This document shows positions 9,094 to 18,487 of a stretch of 64,000 nucleotides of DNA, piece by piece. The stretch lies in assembly GCA_964571235.1 (NCBI GenBank), contig CAZNAI010000003.1, positions 248,001 through 312,000 of the forward strand, in the 5' to 3' direction. The number at the start of each line of letters is the position of its first letter. Positions within the stretch are counted from its first letter, which is position 1. This DNA comes from JACRAV01 sp964571235. GTDB lineage: Bacteria > Zixibacteria > MSB-5A5 > GN15 > FEB-12. The translations under genes were made by a program, and so were the position numbers. The notes below the pieces were generated by a model. It worked only from the letters and a program-made list of their open reading frames with translations. It was not told where the DNA came from and searched no databases.

Positions 9094-9357
9094 GTATTCC
9101 TCCGGACGCAGAGCGTCGGTTGTGTTCGTGCTATTCTCATCCGCCGGCCTTCAGGCAGTTTAGCCCAGCCAGCGGACAGGCATGATACATGGATTAACAG
9201 GTCGAGGCAAGAGCGGGGGATTTATGGCGCAAAGTCTTCGGAGAACTCGATACGAGCGAACTCGATCAGAGCACTCAAACACCAATCGTCATGTGCTTTT
9301 GATACAACGCGGCGAAGCCCGAAACCGGCAAAGCCGGGGCGAAGCCCCCAAAAAAAG

Positions 9358-9429
9358 TGACCCCAACGGGAGTCGAACCCGTGTTACTGCCGTGAAAGGG
9401 CGGTGTCCTGACCACTAGACGATGGGGTC
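9358..9429 (-). tRNA. tRNA-Glu (TTC)
   Basis: 72-nt cloverleaf on the minus strand. The acceptor GACCCCA pairs with TGGGGTC followed by discriminator A; the anticodon loop is CTTTCAC, giving TTC; the T arm is CGGGTTCGACTCCCG. CCA is not encoded. Confidence 0.95.
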
Positions 9430-9454
9430 ATCTCGTAGATCGATTTGGACGGTC

Positions 9455-9483
9455 AAGTAAGCAGGTTTTGGGCTGTCAGTCAA
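9455..9483 (-). promoter_or_regulatory. probable promoter of tRNA-Glu
   Basis: Minus-strand TTGACT, 17-nt spacer, TTACTT, ending about 26 nt before the mature tRNA 5' end. The -10 box is weak. Confidence 0.4.
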
Positions 9484-9749
9484 GGAGAGAAGATCGGGGA
9501 ATTTGCACCCCGAGTCGTTAAGCCAGCCGGGCTGTGGCCGGCATTTGCAGTGAACGGAGGAATCCTGCAGTGGGTTAAGCGAACCATTTCGACCGAACCG
9601 CCGTCTGTACAACTGAAGTCCAAGAAGGTCGAGGCCCCTCGGCCAGACCCTTTTGTGGCAGGCGTCTACGCAGACAATGCCCACAGCGCAGTAGTGAAGT
9701 GGCCATTGCTCCGAGCCGCAAACTTTTACCGACCGAAGGAGGTGAAATC

Positions 9750-9827
9750 ATGAAGTACGAACTGAAACTTGAGATTCTCGAGGCAAGGATTGCTCCGGTA
9801 AGCGTTCGGATAGATCCCAACGGCTGA
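9750..9827 (+). CDS. 25-residue peptide gene with strong ribosome site
   Basis: The start ATG follows AAGGAGGTGAAATC, a near-ideal Shine-Dalgarno at ideal spacing. The product begins MKYELKLEILEARIAPVSV and ends RIDPNG. It has no signal peptide; the core 'LEILEARIAPV' is amphipathic and resembles 'LExxIAP' openings I recall at the start of some bacterial surface proteins, an unverified likeness. A textbook terminator begins 48 nt after the stop, so the message would be very short. A TTG-started frame from 9445 overlaps its start as ATGA but has no recognisable content. A chance strong ribosome site plus a small RNA is the alternative. Confidence 0.5.
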   Translation: MKYELKLEILEARIAPVSVRIDPNG

Positions 9828-9875
9828 GGGCACACGGGTTACCTATGTCCAATCTCTAACGTAACCAGAATTCAT

Positions 9876-9905
9876 AACGGCGGGCAATTTCCCGCCGTTT
9901 TCTTT
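9876..9905 (+). terminator. strong rho-independent terminator
   Basis: AACGGCGGG, 6-nt loop, CCCGCCGTT, then TTTCTTTT. It ends the short transcript carrying the 25-codon peptide gene. Confidence 0.85.
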
Positions 9906-10428
9906 TGTCGAATGGGAGGCTATCCGCACGTCTCTTTCCCGTTCCCCGAACAAACCACAAGAAGATTCGCTATGGAGTGCACACTCCAATCAGATCACCT
10001 TTGAGCTCGACATAGACCATTGGGGCCCTCAACAAATCCGCATTTGCCGAAGGGTCGCCAAATAAGTGGACTTCGCGAATAACGTCTGTCTAATTCTCTA
10101 ACGCGCTGTGTGGCGGGTGGTTTGAATTTCTGCAAGTTGCGCTTGACATACATTCTGCGAAGTCGGAAATTATTGACGCGTCGTGCCATCCCAGCCTTTG
10201 GTGCGACGTCTGGCCGGAGAAACTCGAGGGAAGTGCCTGCCGAAAGGCAGGTGCGCAGGGATGCGCTCCGGCTGGTTTGAATCTTCTATAAGGCTGTCTA
10301 TTGATTTCAAATCAGTTGATTATCCGCAATCTATATCCAATTCGATTCATGCTGGCACCGTGTCGAATCGCGCCGATTTGAAACGTCGTGTTGTCAAAAA
10401 GACCACTTCACAAAAAAGGAAGATTGCC
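9906..10428. other. intergenic stretch without a clear gene
   Basis: About 520 nt. The only structure I see is a perfect small hairpin near 10232-10252 (GTGCCTGCC-GAAA-GGCAGGTGC type). An open frame continuing upstream of the next gene from 10183 lacks a ribosome site and looks accidental. Confidence 0.4.
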
Positions 10429-10962
10429 ATGAGATTGGTGGCTACTACACTTGGAGTGATTCTCCTCTTGTCCGCGAAAACTTTCGCGCAAACGGAAATG
10501 AGGGACTCAACAAAAGTCCGCCAGGCCAAAGAGACCTTCGAGCGGCTCAAGGCATTCGAGGGGCACTGGGTCGGACAAAGCACTAAGGGGTGGACCGACA
10601 CGCTTGGCTACAAGACTGTCGCCGGCGGGTCGGTGGTGGTCGAGGAGTCGTTTGGGGCGCACCCGAATGAAACGATGTACACGATGTTTTCCTTGGACGG
10701 CGATCGCCTGCTTTTGACCCACTACTGCGTCGCCCGAAACCAGCCTCGGCTGGTGGCGACGGAATTTGGCAGGTCCGACAGCGGCGAGGTGGTTGTATTT
10801 ACTTTTCTGGATATCACCGGCGCCAAATCGCGCGACAAGGGGCATATGGACAAATGCCGGTTAACCTTTGTAAGCGATTCTTTGACCAAGGTGCAGTGGA
10901 CCTGGTATCAGGACGGCCAGGAGAGCTGGATGGAAGAGATATTGCAAAAGCGGGTGGACTGA
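10429..10962 (+). CDS. secreted protein with a DUF1579-like barrel pattern
   Basis: 177 residues. A signal peptide (MRLVATTLGVILLLSAKTFA, cleavage after AQ) leads into 'FERLKAFEGHWVGQSTKG', 'VAGGSVVVEESFG', 'MYTMFSLDGDRLLLTHYC' and 'NQPRLVATEF'. This pattern of short strands after an 'LxAFEGxWxG' opening is seen in small DUF1579-like/lipocalin-like periplasmic proteins. No enzymatic role is known to me. The ATG at 10429 is chosen because the signal peptide begins there and AAAAAGGAAGA precedes it; the longer upstream frame is not protein-like. It is followed by repeats and stands alone. Confidence 0.65.
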   Translation: MRLVATTLGVILLLSAKTFAQTEMRDSTKVRQAKETFERLKAFEGHWVGQSTKGWTDTLGYKTVAGGSVVVEESFGAHPNETMYTMFSLDGDRLLLTHYCVARNQPRLVATEFGRSDSGEVVVFTFLDITGAKSRDKGHMDKCRLTFVSDSLTKVQWTWYQDGQESWMEEILQKRVD

Positions 10963-11154
10963 ATCAATACCGTGCTCCCGCGTGTGCAACGCCAGTTATG
11001 GGGAGCACGACCAGCCCGTCCCATGCTCCACGAAGAGGCGCTCTGTGCTCCGGAGCACTTGGCAGTTGTTTGGGAGCATAGCAGTTGGAGCAAACTGTAC
11101 AGCTCCGATAACACCCACAGGCGTATCATTCCGTACTATGGGAGCGGAAAAAGA

Positions 11155-11310
11155 TGGGTCCCAGCTTTCGCTGGGACGACAATAGGGGACTGGGATGACA
11201 GTCTTCGTAGGTCACCAGCGTCTTCGCGGGTGACGCTTTTCATACTCCCGGCCGGGGATGTCGACCCCGATCCGCCGACTGCGGACGGGATTGACCTACG
11301 AGGACGAAGG
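11155..11310. repeat. dispersed palindromic repeats
   Basis: Three elements in a row: GGTCCCAGC-TTTC-GCTGGGAC (about 11157-11177), a 'CTTCGTAGGTCACC...GGTGAC' copy (11201-11240) and a 'GTCGACC...GACCTACGAGGACGAAGG' copy (11257-11310). The last two match the family at 3.8-3.9 kb. Confidence 0.7.
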
Positions 11311-11428
11311 CGGGAAATCCCCAAAAATCACCCCAAACAGAGCCGTGCTGGTGAAGTCCCAAAAGGTCCAAAACCACTAAATCAGGGGCCACGATTTTTC
11401 CGGACCGGCAAAAATCCAAAGAAATCTG

Positions 11429-11457
11429 TTGACAAAATGAGAAAATCTTTCTATTAT
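11429..11457 (+). promoter_or_regulatory. consensus sigma-70 promoter of the surface-protein gene
   Basis: TTGACA, 17-nt spacer, TATTAT. It is one of the best promoter matches in the window and implies strong expression. A start near 11464 gives an mRNA leader of about 388 nt before the coding region. Confidence 0.8.
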
Positions 11458-11463
11458 TCGGGC

Positions 11464-11851
11464 GTCTAGGGAAATAGTGGTGTTAAAGACGCTTCTGTTT
11501 TGGTACCCCAGCACCTTTTGTAACGGCAATTAAGAACTGCGGTTACGACCAAAAGACTCTGATACTTGGTTTTTCAATAAGCTTTCGAAAACCTCGACGG
11601 TGGAGTTTGTCCGTAAGGTTTTTGAAGTCTATCGTTAATTAATCACATCAATTATGGATCGTTCCTTTCGGGAGTAATCGGCCCGGGAGATTGCTACCAC
11701 TCCAGTAGTGTTCGGTTCGGATTGATAGGGTTCCGGTACCCGATCCTCACGGATCAAAATCGGATTTCCTTAGGTGATACAGTCGGGAAAGTCCCGGCGC
11801 TGATCACCTGAATGACACTGATGCTTTTTACAGGTTTTAAAGGAGCATTAC
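11464..11851 (+). promoter_or_regulatory. long structured 5' leader
   Basis: About 390 nt between promoter and start codon with no good open frame. Visible hairpins include GTAACGGCA...TGCGGTTAC (about 11520-11546) and GGTGAT...ATCACC (about 11774-11809) enclosing CGGG-AAAGT-CCCG. I could not match it to a riboswitch class I know. No internal terminator is evident, so mRNA stability or translational control is more likely than attenuation. Confidence 0.45.
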
Positions 11852-14485
11852 ATGATGCAAAAAAGAACCTTATATTCTTTGCTGCTGATCTCCTTTATAG
11901 TGGTTTTCGGATTCTCCTTCGCGATGGCCAATACCGTCGCGATCCAGTCAAAGAACGTCTCCCGTTGCACCAACTCGCAGATCAACGTGACGGCTACCGT
12001 CTCGTCTGACTCGGTTAGTGCGATCGAAGTAGTCGTGCTTGTCGCCAAAACGGCGGGTTGCGCGGCTGTGGAGTCTTTGAGTGTAGTATGGGACCCGGCG
12101 TTTACCCAGCTTCCCGATCGAGTGGTTGATTACTCGCACGTGAACGGGACCGACCCGGATACGATCCGATTTGCCGCTCTTCGGCTGAATCCCGGTGGCT
12201 CAGTCCTCGCGGCTGGCTCCAAAGTCATCGCTCAGCTGAAGTTCAAGACGAACGATTGTTGCGCCGGAGCTGTGAGCTTCTCGGCTGGTGAAGCGGCTTG
12301 CCCGAACTTCACCTCGACCGTTACGACACAGTTCGTAGACGCCGCGACACTCGCTGTCGTCCCAGCAGCCCTCACTACCGGTACAGTGACTTGGGTCAAT
12401 GCGACCCCCGTCCTGGCCGCAATTCCCAATGCTACACTGCCTTGGGGTGGGGTCTACACCGCGACCGCCCATGCCGCTGATCTTGACACAGTCGGAACCG
12501 GCTGTGAAGTGGTCACGTATTCCAAGCTGGTCGGTCCGGCCGCTATGACAGTTAATCCCGCCACCGGCGCCATTTTCTGGGCGACCGGCGCGGCCGACGT
12601 GTGCACCAACGCTGTCTCTATTGTTGCAGAAGACAAGTGCGGTGCCAAGGATACGGTAGCTTTTACCATTTGCGTTACCAACGTTGCCCCTGTGGCGACC
12701 TGCCCGAGCAACCGAAACGGTTGCCTTGGTCAGACGATTACGGCGCAAGTGAGCGGCACCGATCCTGACGGCGGTCCTGGTGGACTTCTTTACTCGCTCG
12801 TGAGTACCACTGCTCCGGGTGGAGTTTCGGTCAACCCGACCACTGGTATGGTCACCTTTGTGATCGGCAATACTGCCGACTACACTGGTACCTTCCAGAT
12901 CTGCGTCGCGGTGGCCGATGGTGCTCCGGCTTGCGCGCCTTGCAGCCCGTCTAATGCAGATACGTGCTGTTTCTCGGTTACCGTCAAGTCGATGAATGTC
13001 ACCATTCAAAAACAACATGGTCCGGATGGCAAGGGTGTGTTCGTCGGTCAGCCAACCACCGTCGACGTTACTATGCTTCCGAGCACCTTCCAGAACTTTG
13101 CGATCGGTGGATATGATTTCCTCATCCAGTACGACAATTCTGCCCTAACGTTGCTCACCGCGACCGAAGGTCAGTTCCTCCTCGACTGTAAGTGGGAATA
13201 TTTCACTTATCGTAACGGGTACAGCGGTAACTGCGGAAGCGGTTGCCCGAGCGGCCTGATTCGTTTGGTTGCCATCGCGGAAACCAACAACGGCGCCAAT
13301 CACCCGCTGTGCTTTGTCAACACCGGCTCTATTTCCAACCAGCTGGCTCAGTTGACATTCTTAGTCTCGAGCAACGCCACGTACGAATGTCAGTTCGTCC
13401 CGGTTAAGTTCTTCTGGGTCGACTGCGGCGATAACACGCTTTCGAACGTCAAAGGCGACACGCTCCTGATGTCCAACCACGTGTATGATTACGTTGGTTC
13501 GGGCGGCGTTGATACGTACACCGAAATCACCGATCTGGGCGCTACGCTCCCGACGTTCTTTGGTGCACCGGCTCCGCTTTGCAACACCTATACCCAAAAG
13601 GGTACCCCGGTTCGTTGCGCCAACTTCTACAATGGTGGTGTTGATATTATCTGCGCCGACTCGATCGACGCTCGTGGTGATATCAACTTGAACGGCGTTG
13701 CGTACGAAATCGCCGACGTCGTCATGTTCACTAACTACTTCATTTACGGCATCTCCGCTTTCCAGGGCCACTTCGAGGGCTCGCAGGCGGCGTCTGACGT
13801 GAATGCCGACGGTCTCTCGCTGACCGTGGCTGACCTGGTTCAGTTGATCCGGGTTGTCATCGGCGACCAGAGCCCCGTTCCTAAAGTTGGTGCGGACTAT
13901 ACTGTGAGCGTCGCGACCGACGAACACGGTGTCATGAGTGTCAAGGGTGATGTAGCTATGGGCGCGGCCTTGGTCGTGGTCAAGGGTTATGTCAATCCGA
14001 CGCTTGCTGACGGCGTGCACAGCATGAATCTCGTTTCCAACTATGATGCCGAGTCACAGACCACCAGAATTCTGGTCAGCCCGGCTGTTGTTGAGGGTAC
14101 AGTGGTTTCCGGATTCACCGGCGACTTCCTGAAACTCGGCGACAGTGAAGCTGAAGTTGTCTCGGTTGAGCTGGCCACAGCCGGCGCCCAGATGGTCACG
14201 GTTAACACCGCCATCGTGCCGAAGAACTTTGAGCTCGCTCAGAACTATCCGAACCCGTTCAACCCGACCACCACAATCCGGTTTGACATTCCGAAGGCCA
14301 CGACTTGGACACTTACTGTGTACAACGTCGCCGGTCAGGTTGTCGATACCTACACTGGTGAAGCGGCCACCGCGGGTCGTTATAGTGTCAACTTCGACGG
14401 AACCAACCGCGCCAGCGGTCTGTACGTGTACAGACTCACCGCCGGCGAGTACACTTCCGTTAAGAAGATGGTTATGATTAAGTAA
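11852..14485 (+). CDS. large secreted surface protein with cohesin-like, Ig-like and dockerin-like regions and a T9SS-type tail
   Basis: 877 residues. A signal peptide (about 1-28) leads to a cohesin-like strand-rich region, two putative Ig-like repeats with 'VNPATGAIFW' and 'VNPTTGMVTF' signatures, a second cohesin-like region ('GGYDFLIQYDNSALTLLTA'), a dockerin-like segment ('ARGDINLNGVAYEIADVV' and 'SDVNADGLSLTVADLVQL', near 615-675) with paired calcium-loop motifs, and a C-terminal 'NYPNPFNPTTTIRFDI...SGLYVYRL' sorting domain. Such tails direct export by type IX-like systems and are cleaved at the surface. The consensus promoter, long leader, AAAGGAG ribosome site and strong terminator suggest abundant expression, possibly as a coat or scaffold protein. 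It is monocistronic. Confidence 0.85.
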   Translation: MMQKRTLYSLLLISFIVVFGFSFAMANTVAIQSKNVSRCTNSQINVTATVSSDSVSAIEVVVLVAKTAGCAAVESLSVVWDPAFTQLPDRVVDYSHVNGTDPDTIRFAALRLNPGGSVLAAGSKVIAQLKFKTNDCCAGAVSFSAGEAACPNFTSTVTTQFVDAATLAVVPAALTTGTVTWVNATPVLAAIPNATLPWGGVYTATAHAADLDTVGTGCEVVTYSKLVGPAAMTVNPATGAIFWATGAADVCTNAVSIVAEDKCGAKDTVAFTICVTNVAPVATCPSNRNGCLGQTITAQVSGTDPDGGPGGLLYSLVSTTAPGGVSVNPTTGMVTFVIGNTADYTGTFQICVAVADGAPACAPCSPSNADTCCFSVTVKSMNVTIQKQHGPDGKGVFVGQPTTVDVTMLPSTFQNFAIGGYDFLIQYDNSALTLLTATEGQFLLDCKWEYFTYRNGYSGNCGSGCPSGLIRLVAIAETNNGANHPLCFVNTGSISNQLAQLTFLVSSNATYECQFVPVKFFWVDCGDNTLSNVKGDTLLMSNHVYDYVGSGGVDTYTEITDLGATLPTFFGAPAPLCNTYTQKGTPVRCANFYNGGVDIICADSIDARGDINLNGVAYEIADVVMFTNYFIYGISAFQGHFEGSQAASDVNADGLSLTVADLVQLIRVVIGDQSPVPKVGADYTVSVATDEHGVMSVKGDVAMGAALVVVKGYVNPTLADGVHSMNLVSNYDAESQTTRILVSPAVVEGTVVSGFTGDFLKLGDSEAEVVSVELATAGAQMVTVNTAIVPKNFELAQNYPNPFNPTTTIRFDIPKATTWTLTVYNVAGQVVDTYTGEAATAGRYSVNFDGTNRASGLYVYRLTAGEYTSVKKMVMIK

Positions 14486-14513
14486 ATCTGCATTCTTAAT
14501 CACGCTTTTTGTA

Positions 14514-14549
14514 AGGGCCCCGGCAGCAGCAAACGGGGCCCTTCTTTTA
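14514..14549 (+). terminator. strong rho-independent terminator
   Basis: AAGGGCCCC, 13-nt loop, GGGGCCCTT, followed by CTTTTA. It closes the surface-protein transcript. Confidence 0.85.
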
Positions 14550-14776
14550 TTGTCCGGTTCCTGATCTAATTGTGCACAGTGAGTACACTTTTCCGATCCC
14601 GATGATGACACTCCTTACCAGCCGGCGCAAGAGAATGTGTGCCGGCCACAATCTTATCCATTGGTAGCGCACCGCTATGCGGTGCGATCTTGGCACGTCA
14701 GACCGCGGAGCGATCGGTTACCAATAGCTCTGAAGAGCCCAACCTGAAGAGCCGGTTGAAAAACTCTCGACTCTGT

Positions 14777-15086
14777 AGTTGTGAGCGGAGCGAAGCAATC
14801 TCCGCTTCGCTCTAAGTTGAAGATGTGAATAGAGATTGCTTCGTCGCGCCGAGTACGTCGCTCCTCGCAACGACAGCGCTGGGGACATTTTTAACAAGCC
14901 CTATAGGTTGGGACACAGGGTGCTGTTTGAAAAGAAAGGTGTCGGGTAGTCGGCGTCCCTACAACGTGTCACAAACAGCAATCCGCTCTCATCGTCGTTG
15001 CGAGGAGCGACTTCACCCTGAGCTTGCCTCTGGCCCCGCGCCCTGCGCGTGGGTCGAAGGGTCAGTCGCGCCGAAGCAATATCTCT
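14777..15086. repeat. cluster of 'TTGCGAGGAGCGA...CGAAGCAATCTC' repeats
   Basis: At least three copies in both orientations: about 14777-14803, 14832-14874 (inverted) and 14992-15086. The last copy is split by a nested 'CCCTGAGC...GGTCGAAGGG' element of a different repeat family. The surrounding 14550-15103 interval holds no gene. Confidence 0.75.
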
Positions 15087-15103
15087 TCAATTCAACACAG
15101 ACT

Positions 15104-17119
15104 TCACACCCTTATCGGCATGATGATAAACGGTAGGCCGCGGTGGTAGAATTTCCGCTGAATGGCAAAGACGATATAGTTGTGCAGAAATCGGGTCATG
15201 AATGTCTCTTCGGGGAAGACAATCTGTCCGCCGAAGAAAACCGCGTTGGGGTATTTCTGGAAAACAGTCGGCGCCAAATCCATGACGCCATCGACAATGT
15301 CGTTACCGATCGCTTTCATCGACACCGCATAGAATCCCTCACGTCGCATATACTCGACATACATGTTGGTCTCGCGCTGGGCGTGGGATTCCAGATTCTG
15401 AATCTCCGCCGATCCTTTGAAATTGCCGGCATCGACGACTCCCACATGGATAAACACAAAGTTTTTGAACGTGTCGCCAAAGACCCGGCGAATATTCAAG
15501 AGGGTGTGAAGGCCGGTGCCGTTAAATCCTGAGACTGTCATCACCGCCGTTTTTCCGCGTCCATCGAATTTGGGTAGCGGCACTTCGCCGTGTTCTTCGG
15601 GATGTTCATCGGCATGTACTTTTCCGGAGGCCTTGACTACGTCGACTAGCGTATCGAGTCGACGCAGGAGACGCGATGTTTTCCGGTAATGACGGCGAAT
15701 AAGTACTGCCACCGCCATCAACGCGCCGGTGATAACAAAAGTCAGCCACGCCCCCTCGTGAAATTTCACGAACACTACGGCAACGAGTATGAAGATACAC
15801 ATCGCGAGCCCTGTGGCGTTGATCGCCAGCCGCCTTTTCCAGTCGGGCACGGTCGACCTCGACCGGAGCCAATGCCGCACCATACCGGCCTGGGACAGAA
15901 CAAACGTGATGAACACATTGATCGAATACAGCACGACCAGAAATGTCACAGACCCGTGGGAAACCACCAACATGATCATCGCCGCGATACCCATAAACAT
16001 CAGGCCGTTTTGGGAGACAAAGCGATCACTCAAAATCGCAAAGCGGGTCGGAAACCATTTGTCCAGTGACATATTGGCAAGCACCGCCGGTCCACCTAAC
16101 AAGCCAGTTTCAGCCGCGACAAAAAGCAGTGCCGCCTCTGAAAGCAGGGTGACAATGACAAACGTGGTCGCCGACCACGCCGGCCAATTGAGGGTCATCG
16201 AATCAAACAGAGTTGCATTAAGCGTTTTCCCCGGCTCCAACTGGGCGCCGTAGAGCAGGTACAAAAGAACCAGCCCCACTACAGTCACCGAGAGCGAAAT
16301 TGCCACATACTTCATGGTTCGCTTGCCGGTCTCGGCACGCGGCTCACGAAGCGCCTGCAGGCCGTTGGAAACTGCCTCGATCCCGGTGTACGTTCCGGCT
16401 CCCATCGAGTAGGCCCGCAAGATGATAAACAACATTCCCCAGATGCCGATCTCTCCGCTCAAACCGGAAACTTCGTGCGAGACCTCCGAGACTACTTCCG
16501 GTAGCCGATTGGCATGGGTAATGAAGCCGTACAGGATGGCGAAGACGTGAGTGGCGACAAACGTTAAGAATATTGGCATTAGAAAAGTCGTCGATTCTCG
16601 AATGCCACGCAGGTTTAACACAACCAGGAAGAATAGCGCCAGCCCCGCGAAGACCAGTTTGTATTGGTGGTACTCGGCCGGCAGAAAACTGAAAATGGCG
16701 TCAGCGCCGGACGCCACCGACACGGTAATTGTAAGTACATAGTCGATGATGAGGGCGCATCCGGCAGTCATCCCCAGATTCGGCGAAAGGAGTTTGCTTG
16801 CGACGACATATCCGCCGCCGCCGTTTGGAAACAGCTCGACAATCTGCATGTAGCTCAAGCTGATTACTACAATCGTCAGCGCAGAGGCTAGTGCGACAAA
16901 GATCGCCAGCGAGGTATGCTCGCCGAGCGCCAGAAACGTTTCCTGGGGACCATAGCTTGAGGACGACAAACCGTCCGAGCCCAGCGCAATCCAGGCGAAG
17001 AACGCGGTCAACGACAACTTGTGAAACAAGTTGGAGTCGCGTAGATCGCGTGCGCCGCCGATCAGAAAGCGATGCGCGCGCCGATAGAGAGATCGATCAG
17101 AATCAGGATCAATGGACAT
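15104..17119 (-). CDS. APC-superfamily transporter, KimA-like (potassium or amino acid uptake)
   Basis: 671 residues with about 12 membrane helices in the first 470 and a cytoplasmic C-terminal domain. 'ALGSDGLSSSSYGPQETFLALG', 'LFPNGGGGYVVASKLL' and 'ALIIDYVLTITVSVASGADAIFSF' are close to the signature loops of KimA/YdaO-type permeases, which import potassium in Bacillus. The C-terminal part ('GKTAVMTVSGFNGTGLHTLLNI...') is soluble and may regulate the channel half. The substrate is inferred from family resemblance only. It lies 75 nt downstream of clpX on the same strand but is probably separate. Confidence 0.8.
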   Translation of the reverse strand: MSIDPDSDRSLYRRAHRFLIGGARDLRDSNLFHKLSLTAFFAWIALGSDGLSSSSYGPQETFLALGEHTSLAIFVALASALTIVVISLSYMQIVELFPNGGGGYVVASKLLSPNLGMTAGCALIIDYVLTITVSVASGADAIFSFLPAEYHQYKLVFAGLALFFLVVLNLRGIRESTTFLMPIFLTFVATHVFAILYGFITHANRLPEVVSEVSHEVSGLSGEIGIWGMLFIILRAYSMGAGTYTGIEAVSNGLQALREPRAETGKRTMKYVAISLSVTVVGLVLLYLLYGAQLEPGKTLNATLFDSMTLNWPAWSATTFVIVTLLSEAALLFVAAETGLLGGPAVLANMSLDKWFPTRFAILSDRFVSQNGLMFMGIAAMIMLVVSHGSVTFLVVLYSINVFITFVLSQAGMVRHWLRSRSTVPDWKRRLAINATGLAMCIFILVAVVFVKFHEGAWLTFVITGALMAVAVLIRRHYRKTSRLLRRLDTLVDVVKASGKVHADEHPEEHGEVPLPKFDGRGKTAVMTVSGFNGTGLHTLLNIRRVFGDTFKNFVFIHVGVVDAGNFKGSAEIQNLESHAQRETNMYVEYMRREGFYAVSMKAIGNDIVDGVMDLAPTVFQKYPNAVFFGGQIVFPEETFMTRFLHNYIVFAIQRKFYHRGLPFIIMPIRV

Positions 17120-17193
17120 AACTATTGGCGGGGAAAGTACAGCAATCTAAACCGGGTGGGGAGTTTTTTATCTACCGGGAAGAAGCCGGATGT

Positions 17194-18471
17194 TCACCCG
17201 GCCTTCTTTTTTTGTGACTGGGTCACCAGGCGGGGGCGTTCCCCTTTGGTAACGGTGTCGGCCGAAATGACTACCTCGACCGCGTCGGGGGTCGAGGGAA
17301 TATCGTACATCACTTCGAGCATCGCTTTTTCAAATATTGATCGTAACGCCCGTGCGCCGGTTTTGCGTTGCATTGCTTTGCTCACCGCCGCGGTCAGCGC
17401 TCCCGGCTCAAAGACCAGCCGGACACCTTCCATCTCAAGAAGTTTGGCGTACTGCTTGGTGAGTGCGTTTTTCGGGTCGGTCAAAATTGACATCAGTGCC
17501 CGTTCATCGAGCGGCTTCAGTCCGGCAACCACCGGCAGACGGCCGACCAGTTCCGGAATTAATCCGTATTCGATCAAATCAGACGGAATAACATGATCCA
17601 GTATCTCAGCGGAATTGTGCGTTAGCTCGGTCGCGTCGGCCTCAAACCCGACCACTTTGTTGCCAAGCCGCCGGGCGACAAGCTTTTCCAGTCCGTCGAA
17701 TGCGCCACCGCAGATAAACAGAATGTTGGTCGTGTCAATCTGTACAAACGCCTGCTCGGGATGTTTGCGCCCACCTTTCGGCGGAATGTTGGCGACAGTT
17801 CCTTCGAGAATTTTGAGCAGTCCCTGTTGCACACCCTCGCCGGAGACATCGCGCGTGATCGACGGATTCCCGTCCTTGCGGGAAATCTTGTCGATCTCGT
17901 CGATATAGATAATCCCCCGCTCGGTGCGCTGAGGATTGAAATTTGCGGCTTGAAATAGTCGGACAAGAATATTTTCGACATCTTCGCCGACATACCCTGC
18001 CTCGGTCAGCACCGTGGCGTCGGCAATGCAGAACGGCACCTTCAAATAACGCGCGAGTGATCGTGCGATTAACGTCTTACCAGTACCGGTCGGGCCAAGC
18101 AGGAGAATGTTCGACTTTTCAAGCTCGACATCACTTCCCTCGCGCCCCAATTTGCCGGCGGTTTTCTGCTGAGTCTGATAATTGATGCGCTTGTAGTGAT
18201 TGTAGACAGCGACTGAAACGGTCTTCTTGGCTTCTTCCTGACCAATCACATACTGATCTAAAAACGCCTTGATATCAGCCGGGCGAGGGAGATTTTGGAT
18301 TTCCTCCGCCTGCTCCGGCTCAGTGGTGGAGTGAAGCAGATCAGAACAGAGGACCACACATTCGTTGCAGATATTCGAGTCGTGGCCGGCAAAGAGTCGT
18401 TTGACCTGGCCGTACGGTTTGCCGCAAAACGAACAACGCTGGGGGAATCGATCGCCGGATTCTTTGTTCAT
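17194..18471 (-). CDS. clpX: ATP-dependent Clp protease ATP-binding subunit ClpX
   Basis: 425-residue AAA+ unfoldase. The N-terminal zinc-binding domain has CSFC and CNEC pairs (residues about 18-40); Walker A 'LLGPTGTGKT', Walker B 'IIYIDEIDKI' and the sensor and ring-contact regions follow in the usual order. It delivers unfolded substrates to ClpP in the cytoplasm. The gene starts 16 nt after clpP, completing the conserved tig-clpP-clpX order. The terminal lysine-rich run (QSQKKKAG) coincides with a hairpin just at the stop. Confidence 0.97.
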   Translation of the reverse strand: MNKESGDRFPQRCSFCGKPYGQVKRLFAGHDSNICNECVVLCSDLLHSTTEPEQAEEIQNLPRPADIKAFLDQYVIGQEEAKKTVSVAVYNHYKRINYQTQQKTAGKLGREGSDVELEKSNILLLGPTGTGKTLIARSLARYLKVPFCIADATVLTEAGYVGEDVENILVRLFQAANFNPQRTERGIIYIDEIDKISRKDGNPSITRDVSGEGVQQGLLKILEGTVANIPPKGGRKHPEQAFVQIDTTNILFICGGAFDGLEKLVARRLGNKVVGFEADATELTHNSAEILDHVIPSDLIEYGLIPELVGRLPVVAGLKPLDERALMSILTDPKNALTKQYAKLLEMEGVRLVFEPGALTAAVSKAMQRKTGARALRSIFEKAMLEVMYDIPSTPDAVEVVISADTVTKGERPRLVTQSQKKKAG

Positions 18472-18487
18472 CTGGGTTCGCTTCCGC

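Noticed and set aside
9445..9753. A 102-codon TTG-started frame overlapping the 25-codon peptide start as ATGA.
   Set aside because: No ribosome site, odd composition and no recognisable domain; it looks like chance openness.
11464..11851. RNase P RNA, tmRNA, cobalamin or cyclic-di-GMP riboswitch in the long leader.
   Set aside because: None of the conserved cores of those RNAs could be found by eye.
12200..14020. Long minus-strand open frames opposite the large surface-protein gene.
   Set aside because: They are shadows of a codon-biased gene with a perfect promoter and terminator on the plus strand.
17175..17211. Plus-strand terminator-like hairpin (AAGAAGCCGG...CCGGCCTTCTTTTTTT) at the clpX end.
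   Set aside because: No plus-strand gene lies upstream; the T-run is the lysine codons of ClpX read in reverse. It may still limit antisense transcription.
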